A DNA stretch of 64,000 nucleotides from PALSA-505 sp036267135 (GTDB lineage: Bacteria > Actinomycetota > Actinomycetes > Streptosporangiales > Streptosporangiaceae). Below, in pieces: positions 16,826 to 24,912 of the stretch. A program made the position numbers and the translations under genes. Within the stretch, counting starts at the first letter, position 1; each line of letters starts with the position of its first letter. The stretch lies in contig DATAWQ010000149.1 in the NCBI GenBank assembly GCA_036267135.1, forward strand, positions 1-64,000. The letters are read 5' to 3'. The notes beneath the pieces were generated by a model. That model ran no database searches. It was not told the DNA's origin and saw only the letters and a list, made by a program, of their open reading frames with translations.

Positions 16826-17515
16826 GTGCCACCCGGCGCGAGCCGTTCAGGTCGAAATTCACCCGCGCCCGCCGCGGTCTGGCGGCCCGCTGGACAGAAG
16901 CCGACGACCACCCTGCTGCTCCGGCATGGGGAGACCCCGCTGTCGATCGACAAGCGGTTCGCCGGGACGAGCGATGTGCCGCTGACCGAGACCGGGCTGC
17001 GGCAGGCGAAGGCGGCCGCGTCCTGGCTTGCGGCGCGCGGCGGCGTGGAGCTGATCGTGACCTCGCCGCTGCGGCGGACCCGGCAGACCGCCGCCGAGGT
17101 GGCCGCCGTCACCGGGGCGCCGGTGCGGGTCGAGGACAGGCTGAGGGAGAGCGACTTCGGGAAGTGGGAGGGGCTCAGCTTCGCCGAGGCCAGCGAGCAG
17201 TGGCCCGAGGCGATGGCCGCCTGGCTGGCCGACCCGGCCGTGCCGCCGCCCGACGGCGAGAGCTTCACCGACGTCGGCCGCAGGGTCGGCGCCGCCCTAG
17301 ACGCGCTGCTCGCGGCGGAGCCAGGCCGCCGCTGCCTGATCGTCAGCCACGTGACCCCGATCAAGGAACTGGTGGCGCGCGCGGTGCAGGCCCCCTCGCC
17401 CGCGGCGCTGTACCGGATGCAGCTCGACGTGGCCGCGCTGTGCGAGATCGACTGGTATCCCGACGGCGCCATGCTCAGGTCGTTCAACGACACCGGGCAT
17501 CTGCGCGCCTTGTGA
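16826..17515 (+). CDS. Histidine phosphatase family protein lacking the usual RNase H domain
   Basis: A 229-residue phosphoglycerate mutase-like phosphatase: phosphohistidine motif LLLRHGETPLS (about residue 30), SPLRRTRQTA, the catalytic acid segment RLRESDFGKWEGLS and the second His in CLIVSHVTPIKEL. At this locus actinobacteria usually have one bifunctional protein, N-terminal RNase HI plus C-terminal acid phosphatase (Rv2228c type), after the zinc-ribbon gene. Here only the phosphatase half is present, behind a 28-residue Pro/Ala/Arg stretch that looks like the former linker. GTG 16826 has AGGGGCGAG upstream. Substrate unknown; cobalamin or sugar phosphates are possible. Confidence 0.85.
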   Translation: MPPGASRSGRNSPAPAAVWRPAGQKPTTTLLLRHGETPLSIDKRFAGTSDVPLTETGLRQAKAAASWLAARGGVELIVTSPLRRTRQTAAEVAAVTGAPVRVEDRLRESDFGKWEGLSFAEASEQWPEAMAAWLADPAVPPPDGESFTDVGRRVGAALDALLAAEPGRRCLIVSHVTPIKELVARAVQAPSPAALYRMQLDVAALCEIDWYPDGAMLRSFNDTGHLRAL

Positions 17516-17527
17516 CATCATGGCGGT

Positions 17528-17937
17528 GCGGCGGGCGAGTCGGCCGGGCGGCCGCACCTGGCTTTGGCCAGGTGAGGAAGGTCCGGACTCCGCAGGGCGG
17601 GGTGGTCGGTAACGCCGACCCGGGGTGACCCGCGGGAAAGTGCCACAGAAAACAGACCGCCCCGGGACCTGGTCCCGGGGTAAGGGTGAAACGGTGGTGT
17701 AAGAGACCACCAGCGCCGCAGGTGACTGCGGCGGCTCGGTAAACCCCACCCGGAGCAAGGTCAAGAAGGGTTCGCGTCTTCGGGCGCGGCCCGCGCGAGC
17801 GTTCGAGGGCGGCCCGCCCGATGCTCGCGGGTAGACCGCACCGAGGCTGCCGGCAACGGCAGTCCCAGATGGATGGCCGTCAGCCCGCCTTCGGGCGGGT
17901 GCACAGAATCCGGCCTACAGGCCGACTCGCCCGCCGC
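17528..17937 (+). ncRNA. rnpB: RNase P RNA, bacterial class A
   Basis: Catalytic RNA of RNase P, which matures tRNA 5' ends. The conserved core is clear: GAGGAAGGTCCGGACTCC (P4 5' side, about 17574), the CACAGAAAACAGACCGCC segment, AGGGTGAAACGGTGGTGTAAG with GAGACCACCAG, CGGAGCAAGG, and the 3' P4 strand with CACAGAATCCGGCC. The ends are set by P1: 17528-17545 pairs perfectly with 17920-17937 over 18 bp. The total of about 410 nt is normal for an actinobacterium. ORFs called on either strand here are not genes. Confidence 0.95.
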
Positions 17938-18004
17938 CCCGCCGATCTCTGTATGGCTGGGCGAGGGCTCGTAGGACCTCGCCTCCCGTTCAGGCGCACG
18001 ACAC

Positions 18005-18022
18005 GTGCTGTATCGTGCAGTA
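18005..18022. promoter_or_regulatory. Direct repeat in front of the antitoxin gene
   Basis: GTGCTGTA (18005-18012) and GTGCAGTA (18015-18022) are 10 bp apart, just upstream of the antitoxin start at 18035. Ribbon-helix-helix antitoxins bind such short repeated sites to autoregulate. Short and inferred from position. Confidence 0.35.
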
Positions 18023-18034
18023 CTCTTTGGCCGT

Positions 18035-18292
18035 ATGGACCGATCTTCCGCCCGGCTGAACGTAACGCTCGATCCGGAGCACGACGCCAAGCTGGCACAA
18101 CTGGCCAAACGCACCCACCTGGAGAAGGGCACCCTCGCCCGGGCGCTGCTCCTCAGCGCGATCGATGAAGCTGACCCCGACCCTCGCCACGTTGCCGCCC
18201 TGCTCGACGGCATCCCGGGCGCCTGGGAACATGCCATGGACAACCTGGCCAGCGCCCGGCAGGGCGAGACGATCCCGCTCGACCAGCTCTGA
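18035..18292 (+). CDS. Ribbon-helix-helix antitoxin (type II TA)
   Basis: An 85-residue protein with an N-terminal RHH fold: beta strand SARLNVTLDPEHDAKLAQLA, then helices including KGTLARALLLSAIDEA. The remaining 40 residues would wrap the toxin. ATG 18035 is preferred over the earlier GTG because it places the strand at residues 4-10. The toxin gene starts 5 bp after the stop. Together they form a type II module that lies directly behind rnpB; the antitoxin should neutralise the toxin and repress the pair. Confidence 0.75.
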   Translation: MDRSSARLNVTLDPEHDAKLAQLAKRTHLEKGTLARALLLSAIDEADPDPRHVAALLDGIPGAWEHAMDNLASARQGETIPLDQL

Positions 18293-18297
18293 CCGAC

Positions 18298-18585
18298 GTG
18301 GCCGAGATCAGACTGAGCACCGTCGCGGTCAAGGAGCTTGACCGCATGATCATCACGCACAGCCTCCCGCTTGACACCAAGGACCGCGTTCGCCGCACAC
18401 TCGTGATCCTGGCGGACTTCCCCCGGATCGGCCGGCAGTTCGAGGGGGAATGGCGTCCGCTGCGGTTCATCCTCGGGCCCTGGCGCTGGATGCTCATTCT
18501 CTACAGCTATGAGGAGGCGGACGATGTCGTCCTGGTCGTCGCCTTCCAGGACGGGCGGTCATCTACCGCCGCCACCTCATCGTGA
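18298..18585 (+). CDS. RelE/ParE-family toxin
   Basis: A 95-residue protein. STVAVKELDRMIITHSLP is a RelE/ParE-like first helix, followed by a strand with FPRIGRQFEGEWRPLRFILG, then WRWMLILYSYEEADDVVLVVAFQDG, the typical 'yRilY...d.v.v..v.h.R' end, here without the terminal Arg/His catalytic signature of mRNA-cleaving RelE. A ParE-like gyrase poison or an inactive toxin are both possible. GTG 18298 is the start. Paired with the RHH antitoxin immediately upstream. Confidence 0.72.
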   Translation: MAEIRLSTVAVKELDRMIITHSLPLDTKDRVRRTLVILADFPRIGRQFEGEWRPLRFILGPWRWMLILYSYEEADDVVLVVAFQDGRSSTAATSS

Positions 18586-18961
18586 GCGGGTCAGCTCATC
18601 CTGCCATCGGGCCGTCGTCCTGACCACCCGGCTCCGCCTGGCGGTGCGACCCGCCGCAGCGGTAGCGCTGCGAGGTCAGCCAAAGCCAGAGCCGCGCGGC
18701 GAGCGTCCACGGGTGTGATCGCCGTCGGGGCAGTCGTCAGCCGGGGGTACGGCTACGACGCTGGCATCAACGACGATCACCGTTGGCACTGAACCACACG
18801 GCATGGCATGCACTACGGCGTCGGGACCGCCTGGTAGCCCCGCACAGATGCTGCGCCGGGTGGGACGGGTGTAAATAAGCGAGGCTGGTGCTGCGCTTCC
18901 CTTCGCAGATACGATCTCAATCGGTATCTGTGCCGTGGCGGCGGGAAGACGGAGGCCATTC
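18586..18961. promoter_or_regulatory. Intergenic region with a CAGATAC inverted repeat upstream of the DUF1996 gene
   Basis: A 376-bp gap with no supported gene. The notable element is CAGATAC-N11-GTATCTG at 18906-18930, a perfect 7-bp inverted repeat 32 bp before the next start, in the place of an operator or of a 5' hairpin. No regulator gene is adjacent. Confidence 0.45.
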
Positions 18962-20230
18962 ATGAGAAAGATTCTCATCTTAATCTGTGCAGCGCTCGGC
19001 GTAGCTGCTCTGGGGCTCGTGAGCGGCATCGCGGGACAGTCGTCAGCGAGCGCAGGCAGCGGAACTGGCGGTGAGTTCATCATCCGCTGCACGATGACCG
19101 GTGAGGTGCAGGCTATCGACCCGATTATGAATCCGGGCGCGCCCGCCCCGCACGTGCATATGTTCTTCGGCAATCCCAATGGCACTGATAATGTTCTGCC
19201 GACCACTACCTACAGCGAAATGAATGACCCGGCGAACGTGAACAACACCACCTGCCAGGATCCGAGTGATACGGGCGCTTACTGGGCTCCCGAGAGCTTC
19301 ATGAAGACCACTCCGGACGGAACCGCCGAGCCTTATCTGCCGGGCTGCAAGCTCAAAACGGATGGCAGCGGTAATTATAACTGTGGAACCGATACAAATA
19401 CGACCATTTATATTCGTGCGTACTATCTGGGCATCGGGGGAACGACCGTAAACGCGGAATTGCCGCCGGGGCTGATCATGGTGGTCGGCTCACCAGACGC
19501 CACCAAGCCACCCAAAAATGACAAGATAATACAATGGGATTGCGGGCACGGTAGCCTGCCTAACGGCGATCCCGTCGACTCGCCGGTGTCCATCTGGCCT
19601 TACGATTGCGCCCCCTACAGGAACGACCCGAACCTTAATGACCAGGGGCCGGTCGAGCAAATAAACTTCCCGTCCTGCTTTAACGGCAAGAGTTCCTACG
19701 CCTCGCCCAACGGAGACGGCCCCAACGGCAAAGCCAAGGTGCCGGGCTTCTTTGACCCGCGGGTGGGGAGCATGTCCATGAACAATGACCTCTCGTACGC
19801 TAAGACCGGCACGTCCTCGCCGTGCGGAAGTGGCGAGGTCGTTCCCCGGCTTTCGATGCGCATCCACTACCTGAACCTGTTCAGCGTGAGCGACGACCAG
19901 AACGGCGTCTACCCGTCGTCGTGCGCGCAGATCAAGAACCTGAGCGAGCAATGCCAAACCGAGCAGCAGGTGTACGGCACCACCGCGGCGCCCGCCGACA
20001 TCGGTCTCGAACTGTCCTCGACGCAGACCGGTGGCCAGCCCGGCCCGTGGTACACCGAGCACGCCGATTACTGGCAGACGTGGCAGCAGGGTGAGCCCCT
20101 CGGCCCCGACCCCAACACCGGCAAGCTCAACAGCCTGAGCTACTACTGCCTGGTCGAGCACAATACCTGCGGCTTCGAGCCAAGAATGAAGGGAAAGAAC
20201 CCGCCTTACCCGCCACCGCCTGGAACCTGA
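18962..20230 (+). CDS. Secreted DUF1996 domain protein
   Basis: A 422-residue exported protein. It has a signal peptide (MRKILILICAALGVAALGLV, cleavage near AGQSSASA) and a DUF1996 domain: the histidine motif HVHMFFGN, a Cys-rich body, IQWDCGHG, INFPSCFNGK and LSMRIHYLNLFS. DUF1996 proteins occur in actinomycetes and fungi as secreted proteins of unknown activity; the His cluster could bind metal. ATG 18962 follows ACGGAGG at ideal spacing. The coding sequence is richer in A/T third positions than neighbours (for example around 19370-19560), which suggests acquisition from outside. Transcribed alone. Confidence 0.85.
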   Translation: MRKILILICAALGVAALGLVSGIAGQSSASAGSGTGGEFIIRCTMTGEVQAIDPIMNPGAPAPHVHMFFGNPNGTDNVLPTTTYSEMNDPANVNNTTCQDPSDTGAYWAPESFMKTTPDGTAEPYLPGCKLKTDGSGNYNCGTDTNTTIYIRAYYLGIGGTTVNAELPPGLIMVVGSPDATKPPKNDKIIQWDCGHGSLPNGDPVDSPVSIWPYDCAPYRNDPNLNDQGPVEQINFPSCFNGKSSYASPNGDGPNGKAKVPGFFDPRVGSMSMNNDLSYAKTGTSSPCGSGEVVPRLSMRIHYLNLFSVSDDQNGVYPSSCAQIKNLSEQCQTEQQVYGTTAAPADIGLELSSTQTGGQPGPWYTEHADYWQTWQQGEPLGPDPNTGKLNSLSYYCLVEHNTCGFEPRMKGKNPPYPPPPGT

Positions 20231-20280
20231 CCGCGTCGAGTACGTGCGCCCATGACGGACCACCCTGGCCAGAGTCGGCA

Positions 20281-20358
20281 ATGCTACAGGGTGTCGGCCG
20301 GTTCGGCTGGGTCACCGATCCTGAGGGCAATCGGGTCGAACTGTGGCAGCCCACCTGA
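20281..20358 (+). pseudogene. Relic of a VOC (glyoxalase-like) protein, C-terminal end only
   Basis: The plus frame ending at the TGA 20356-20358 reads GVGRFGWVTDPEGNRVELWQ-PT, the hallmark C-terminus of vicinal-oxygen-chelate proteins, including the metal-ligand Glu. No upstream VOC coding remains, because the DUF1996 gene ends 50 bp before. It looks like the tail left after a deletion or insertion event. Confidence 0.6.
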
Positions 20359-20453
20359 CAGTAGGCGGTAATCCGTTTCCGCGGGCTGGGCGTCTTAGGT
20401 GAAGAAGATGCGAGCCCGGCGTCCGGCCGGGCCCCTCCTCTCGGGAGGTATCT

Positions 20454-21197
20454 TTGCAGCCGTTCTTGATCTTTTGCATGCCCCGCACTGGCAGCACCAC
20501 ACTAGTCGAGGTGCTGAACACCTACCAGGGGGTGAAATGCATCAACGAACCATTCAACTGCGCTCTTCATCCAGGCTATGGAAATCAAGTTGTTGATCGG
20601 CAATCGCTTGGCCACGTCTTCTCGGAGATATGGGCAGCGTATAATGGTATCAAGCATGCCGTCCCGTTGTACGGCCGCGGCCCCTTCCCGTCAGCCGTGC
20701 ACGGGTTCAATATTTTAGACTGCATCGACTGCAACGTCATCCTGCTCGTGCGCAGGAATCTTCTGAAGAGAGCGATCTCCCAAGAGCTGGCGTATCAGAG
20801 CGGTATCTGGCACTTCCGCAATGAGGCGGCCCTTGGCGACCGGCGGCAGCATATCTTCGACCCGGTTGACATAGAACGACTGCGCGCCATGCTCGACGAG
20901 GTTTCGCGGTTTCCCGCCCGATCCAAGGATCGGCTTACCGTAAATCGGCTAAGATATCAAGAGCACTTCTATGAGGACTTGTTTGGGAAGGGTGACGCAC
21001 ATCACGAACGGTTCGCACAGCTGGAACGCCTGACCAGTTTCCTCGGGCTTCCTGGATTCGATCGCGACCGCATCGAGGAAGTTCTGAAAAACCGGGACAC
21101 GCGGGCTGACTCCGTAAATGCGTACCACCAAATTCCCAATATCCGTGACGTCGAGCTGGAACTGGGTTGCGACAGAACGGGCTGGTTGTTCAAGTAA
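20454..21197 (+). CDS. Sulfotransferase family protein
   Basis: A 247-residue cytosolic enzyme expected to move a sulfo group from PAPS to a hydroxyl. The PAPS 5'-phosphosulfate loop CMPRTGSTTLVEVLNTY is at residues 8-24 and the 3'-phosphate segment VILLVRRNLLKRAISQELA at about 97-115; DRLTVNRLRYQEHFYEDLF lies in the acceptor region. The start is TTG 20454, supported by GGGAGG 7-8 bp upstream; no better ATG exists. A GC-rich hairpin, gcccggc-gtccg-gccgggc (20414-20432), lies in the leader. AT-rich codons are common, again unlike the neighbours. The acceptor is unknown. Confidence 0.82.
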   Translation: MQPFLIFCMPRTGSTTLVEVLNTYQGVKCINEPFNCALHPGYGNQVVDRQSLGHVFSEIWAAYNGIKHAVPLYGRGPFPSAVHGFNILDCIDCNVILLVRRNLLKRAISQELAYQSGIWHFRNEAALGDRRQHIFDPVDIERLRAMLDEVSRFPARSKDRLTVNRLRYQEHFYEDLFGKGDAHHERFAQLERLTSFLGLPGFDRDRIEEVLKNRDTRADSVNAYHQIPNIRDVELELGCDRTGWLFK

Positions 21198-21490
21198 TTC
21201 TCAGCGGCTCGGCAGCGAGCGGGGTAGGCCGAACGATGGACACCGGCCGGGAGGCGAACTGGGCGGCTGGCCTGCGCCCATTTTCCCGCCGTCGCCTGAT
21301 CAATGCTCAGACCCTCGGCGACGGCCTCGCCTTCCTCACCTACAAGCTCAGCTGAGACAGCACCTGGCGCCCTGGCTGCGGACCAGGGGGTCGGCCAGGG
21401 CCCGTCACGGGCGCGACCAGGCCCCCGGCGATCCACTATCGGTATCAGAACCAGACCGCGTAACAAGAACAGCGGGTGACTGGAGGAACC
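21198..21490 (+). other. Intergenic remnant region
   Basis: Nearly 300 bp between the sulfotransferase and SDR genes. A short plus frame ends in LGDGLAFLTYKLS at 21355, but it has no recognisable domain and could be the tail of a lost gene. GC-rich direct and inverted repeats around 21360-21430 may act as a terminator; no T-run follows. Confidence 0.25.
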
Positions 21491-22255
21491 GTGACCACCA
21501 CAACCACCGAGTCCCAGGCGCAGCGCGAACCCGAATTGCTCGGGCAGACCGTGGCGGTGATCGGCGGCAGTTCCGGCATCGGGCTGGAAACCGCCCGGCG
21601 CGCCCGGGCCGAGGGTGCCGAGGTCATCGTCACGGGCCGCGATCCCGAGCACCTCTCCCGCGCTGCGCTCGAACTCGGAGGCGTACGCACCGCGGCCTTC
21701 GACGCCACCGACCAGTCGGCGCTGGACCGGTTTTTCGGCGACCTGACCGAACCGGTCGACCACGTGATGGTCACCGCGGGCCGCCAGTACTACGCCCGGC
21801 TGGCCGAGATGGACTTCGCCCAGGCGCGCCGGGCTCTGGAGGAGCACCTGCTGATGCCGCTGCGGATCGGGCGGAACGCCGCGGGAAAGGTACGGCCCGG
21901 CGGCACGCTGATATTCATGACCGGCACCGCCGCCCGCCGCCCAGGTCCCGCCATGGTGATCGCGGCCATCGAGTCCGCGGCCCTGCCCGCCCTCGCCGCC
22001 AACCTGGCACTCGAGCTCGCGCCGGTCCGGGTCAACCTCATCGCCGCTGGCTTCGTCGACACGCCGCTGTCGGCCTCGCTGCTGGGCGATCAACTTGAAG
22101 CCCGCCGGGCGCATCTGCGCGCGACACTTCCCATCAGGCGCGTGGTCGGGCCGGCCGACATCGCTGCGCTGGCCGTGCACCTCATGACCAACACCGCGCT
22201 CACCGGCGCGACCTACGACATCGACGGCGGCGGGCAGGTCGTCCCCGGGTTATAG
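21491..22255 (+). CDS. SDR-family protein without the YxxxK catalytic pair
   Basis: A 254-residue Rossmann-fold protein: GGSSGIGLETARRAR is the NAD(P)-binding loop, ATDQSALDRFF the adenine-pocket acid, VTAGRQYYARLAEM the NNAG-like strand. At the active site the usual S...YxxxK is replaced: MTGTAARRPGPAMVIAAIES has neither Tyr nor Lys in place, as in a known subgroup of atypical actinobacterial SDRs. It may bind nucleotide without classical oxidoreductase chemistry. GTG 21491 is preferred because TGGAGGAACC precedes it; ORF finders may start at 21476. Its stop overlaps the convergent nitronate monooxygenase gene by six bases. Confidence 0.8.
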   Translation: MTTTTTESQAQREPELLGQTVAVIGGSSGIGLETARRARAEGAEVIVTGRDPEHLSRAALELGGVRTAAFDATDQSALDRFFGDLTEPVDHVMVTAGRQYYARLAEMDFAQARRALEEHLLMPLRIGRNAAGKVRPGGTLIFMTGTAARRPGPAMVIAAIESAALPALAANLALELAPVRVNLIAAGFVDTPLSASLLGDQLEARRAHLRATLPIRRVVGPADIAALAVHLMTNTALTGATYDIDGGGQVVPGL

Positions 22256-23209
22256 GCGGGAGGTGAGTTCGGCCACGATGTCCGCCGCTGACTGTGACTT
22301 CCTCGCGAGCGCGACGCTCTGCCCGGCCCACATCGACAGCGCTTCGATGTCACCGGTGGTGCCGGCCATCGGTGGCGCCGGCTCGTAGCGAACGATCGCC
22401 TCGCCGGAGGCGAAGTGCGCGATCACGTCACCCGCTCCTGGCCGCTGCGCGAGTGGAGGCCGGTCCGCGGCCTGCCACGCGTCGGCGGTTGAGTTGCGGA
22501 GCGCGCGGTGCGGAGAGTCGGGCCACCCGACCGAGTACAGGTTCGCGTACCGCTGCGGATCGGTCTCGGCCGCGGCGATCAGGCGGCGCCGGTAGTCCTC
22601 GTGGATCGGCATCTCCTCGGCCAGCAGGAACCGCGTGCCCAGCCACGCGGCCTGAGCGCCCAGGGCGAGCACCGCGGCGACGCCGCGGGCGTCGCCGATC
22701 CCGCCGGCCGCGATCACCGGCACCGGCGCCACCGCGTCCACCACGGCCGGCACCAACGGCAGGGTCGCGACGGTACCCCACACGTGGCCGCCGGCCTCCC
22801 AGCCCTGCGCGACGATCACGTCCACGCCGGAGGCGACGGCCCGCCGTGCTTCCTCGGCGGTGCCGACGGTGTGCAGGACAATCCCCCCGGCGTCGTGGAC
22901 CTGCTCGATGTAGCCCGCCGGATCACCCAGGAAAAACGACACGACCCGCAAGCCGGCGTCAAGAGCCTGGTCGAGGCGGCGGTGACGATCCTCGGTGAGA
23001 ACCAGGTTGCCGCAAAACGGCCGCGCGGTCAGCGCCGCCGTCTCCCGGACCACGGCTCCGACGTCCTGCGACCACGTCAGCGTCAGCATGCCGAGCGCGC
23101 CGGCATTCGAAACCGCGGCGGCCAGCCGGGGAACGTCAACCATGGGCGCCAGGACTATCGGCTGCTCAATCCCGAGCAACTCGCACACCGGTGTGCGCGT
23201 CGCGTTCAC
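22250..23209 (-). CDS. Nitronate monooxygenase-like FMN enzyme
   Basis: A 319-residue TIM-barrel flavoprotein of the NMO/2-nitropropane dioxygenase family. The N-terminal IVLAPMVDVPRLAAAVSNAG, the FMN-binding IVAQGWEAGGHVW and VIAAGGIGDARGVAAVLALG with AQAAWLGTRFL are diagnostic. It oxidises alkyl nitronates such as propionate-3-nitronate or acts as an FMN-dependent reductase or dehydrogenase; the exact substrate is not predictable. GTG 23209 overlaps the upstream redoxin stop (GTGA), so the two are one coupled operon. Confidence 0.87.
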   Translation of the reverse strand: MNATRTPVCELLGIEQPIVLAPMVDVPRLAAAVSNAGALGMLTLTWSQDVGAVVRETAALTARPFCGNLVLTEDRHRRLDQALDAGLRVVSFFLGDPAGYIEQVHDAGGIVLHTVGTAEEARRAVASGVDVIVAQGWEAGGHVWGTVATLPLVPAVVDAVAPVPVIAAGGIGDARGVAAVLALGAQAAWLGTRFLLAEEMPIHEDYRRRLIAAAETDPQRYANLYSVGWPDSPHRALRNSTADAWQAADRPPLAQRPGAGDVIAHFASGEAIVRYEPAPPMAGTTGDIEALSMWAGQSVALARKSQSAADIVAELTSRL

Positions 23210-23823
23210 TTCTTGCCCGGCTGGTCAATGTACGAGGTCGGCATCGACCCGGGGGACCGCCGGTCCCAGCCGTGGAAGGGCGAGAAGTCGCCCGCGTCCC
23301 AGGCTTCGCGGAGTCCTGGGGCGCTCAGATCCCAGTCCGGGCGGGTCTGGCTCGTGGCGGCCCGCAGGTCATGCCACAGGTCGTAGAACGACGGGCGGCC
23401 CCAGAACCAGTAGCCGTTGTAGACACTGTGCACAACCAGCCCCGGCTTGAGCACCAGCGTGTGCGGGATCATCGGGTTGTGCTCGGGGTCGGTGTACTCC
23501 TGGATGTCGAGATCCTGCTGGACGGTCCGGCCCGGATCGGACAGGAAGGTCCACTGGGCGCCCACCGACGCACGGAACTCTTGCAGGGTGTGATGGTCGT
23601 CGGTGGCGATGGTGGCGACCTGGGTGTAACCCACCGCGATCTTCGGGTAATGGGCCGCCAGTTCGAGGTGCTGCTGGTGTTCTTTGGGGCAGTAGTTGCC
23701 GCGCGCCAGAGTGAGGATCAGCGGATCGCGCCCCTGAAGCTCGCTGAGCGAGCGCACCGTGCCGGTGTGGTCCGGGAGAGCGTAATCGGGGAAGATGCCG
23801 CCAGGTCTGATGTTGGGACGCAT
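23206..23823 (-). CDS. Redoxin-domain (peroxiredoxin-like) protein
   Basis: About 205 residues with a thioredoxin fold: FPDYALPDHTGTVRSLSEL, then LILTLARGNYCPKEHQQHL, in which a single Cys occupies the peroxidatic position of AhpC/TSA-type proteins, and TFLSDPGRTVQQDLDIQEY and HTLVLKPGLVVHSVYNGYW further on. It probably reduces peroxides or acts as a thiol protein, cytosolic. ATG 23823 is preferred (GAGAGG 10 bp upstream); GTG 23841 is possible. It is coupled to the nitronate monooxygenase, whose chemistry can release H2O2, a plausible reason for the pairing. Confidence 0.82.
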   Translation of the reverse strand: MRPNIRPGGIFPDYALPDHTGTVRSLSELQGRDPLILTLARGNYCPKEHQQHLELAAHYPKIAVGYTQVATIATDDHHTLQEFRASVGAQWTFLSDPGRTVQQDLDIQEYTDPEHNPMIPHTLVLKPGLVVHSVYNGYWFWGRPSFYDLWHDLRAATSQTRPDWDLSAPGLREAWDAGDFSPFHGWDRRSPGSMPTSYIDQPGKK

Positions 23824-23897
23824 CGGGAGACCGCCTCTCACAGTCGTCTTTGGATTGCCTGTTTAGTGGGCTCCGCTGGTTAGTGAACCAGGGCCGG

Positions 23898-24800
23898 TTA
23901 GGGATCCCGGGCCCGCAGGAACTTCCCGATTCGCTCGGTGGCCTCGGCCGCCTCGGGGGTGCCGAGCATGATCTGGTAGACGTGGGGCAGCCCCGCACCG
24001 ATCTCCAGAGCGACGTCGACCCCGGCTTCGGCGGCTGCCTTGGCCAGGCGTTCAGCATCGCTAAGCAGCAGGTCGGCCGTGCCTGCCTGGATAAGCAGCG
24101 GCGGCAGCCCGGCCAGCGAGGCGAACAGCGGCGACGCCAGCGGGGTCTTGGGGTCGGCTCCGGCCAGATAGTCGGAGGCGAACTGACGGAGCATGTCGGG
24201 GGTGGAGACCGGATCTTGGCTGGCGCGTTCGGCCATCGATGCCCCCGAGCTGGTCAGATCCACCGTCGGGGACATCAGCGCGGCGGCCGCGGGCAACGGC
24301 TCCCCGGCGTCACGCGTGGCCACGAGCAGAGCGACAGCGAGCCCTCCGCCGGCTGAGCCGCCGGCCACCGCTACCGACCGGGCACTCAGGCCCTGGTCCG
24401 CGCGCAGCCAGTGCCACGCGGCCAGCACGTCGTCGACGGCGGCCGGGAAGGGGTGCTCGGGGGCCAGGCGATATTCAGGGAACAGCACGCGCATCCCGCT
24501 GGCCCGTCCCAGCCGGGCGGCCAGTTCGCCGTCGCTGCGCAGCGACCCGAACTCGTAACCCCCGACGTGCAGGAAGAGGAGCACCCGCCCGGTGTCCGCG
24601 CCAGGGGCGGCCAGCCAGTGGGCAGGCACCCCGCCAGCGTCCACCTCCGTCACCAGCACGTCATCGGGCACCGGATGCAGGCGGCCCGCGGGAGCGAAGC
24701 CGGCCCGGCGCTCGGCCAGCGTCGGCGGGGCCTGGCTGGCACTGGCCCCCTGCTCGCCTCTGAGGAAGTCCATCACGTCTTGCATGGCCTGGCTCGGCAT
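23898..24800 (-). CDS. Alpha/beta hydrolase, hormone-sensitive-lipase-type esterase
   Basis: A 300-residue esterase. The oxyanion motif reads LHVGGYEFGS in place of HGGGY, the nucleophile elbow is VAGGSAGGGLAVAL, and the catalytic Asp/His fit QAGTADLLL and GLPHVYQIML. EYRLAPEHPFPAAVDD is diagnostic for the HSL family. Substrate unknown, probably short acyl esters. ATG 24800 gives MPSQAMQDVMDFL; there is no good RBS, and longer in-frame starts exist up to 24914 but run through an inverted repeat. The Gly to Val change in HGGG may lower activity. Confidence 0.87.
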   Translation of the reverse strand: MPSQAMQDVMDFLRGEQGASASQAPPTLAERRAGFAPAGRLHPVPDDVLVTEVDAGGVPAHWLAAPGADTGRVLLFLHVGGYEFGSLRSDGELAARLGRASGMRVLFPEYRLAPEHPFPAAVDDVLAAWHWLRADQGLSARSVAVAGGSAGGGLAVALLVATRDAGEPLPAAAALMSPTVDLTSSGASMAERASQDPVSTPDMLRQFASDYLAGADPKTPLASPLFASLAGLPPLLIQAGTADLLLSDAERLAKAAAEAGVDVALEIGAGLPHVYQIMLGTPEAAEATERIGKFLRARDP

Positions 24801-24912
24801 GTCGTAACTGTCGCACGTGTGGCACCCGATCACCCCCCGTGGGAACCCCTGGCCTGCACCCTGGTTGGTCGCCTGCGCGCAGAACGATGACCGAGGGGTA
24901 AAGATTTTGATC

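Noticed and set aside
17297..17764. Minus-strand ORF across the start of rnpB
   Set aside because: Overlaps RNase P RNA and the phosphatase gene on the opposite strand; no coding character.
21002..22180. 392-residue minus-strand ORF opposite the sulfotransferase end and SDR
   Set aside because: Shadow of the SDR gene; no recognisable domain.
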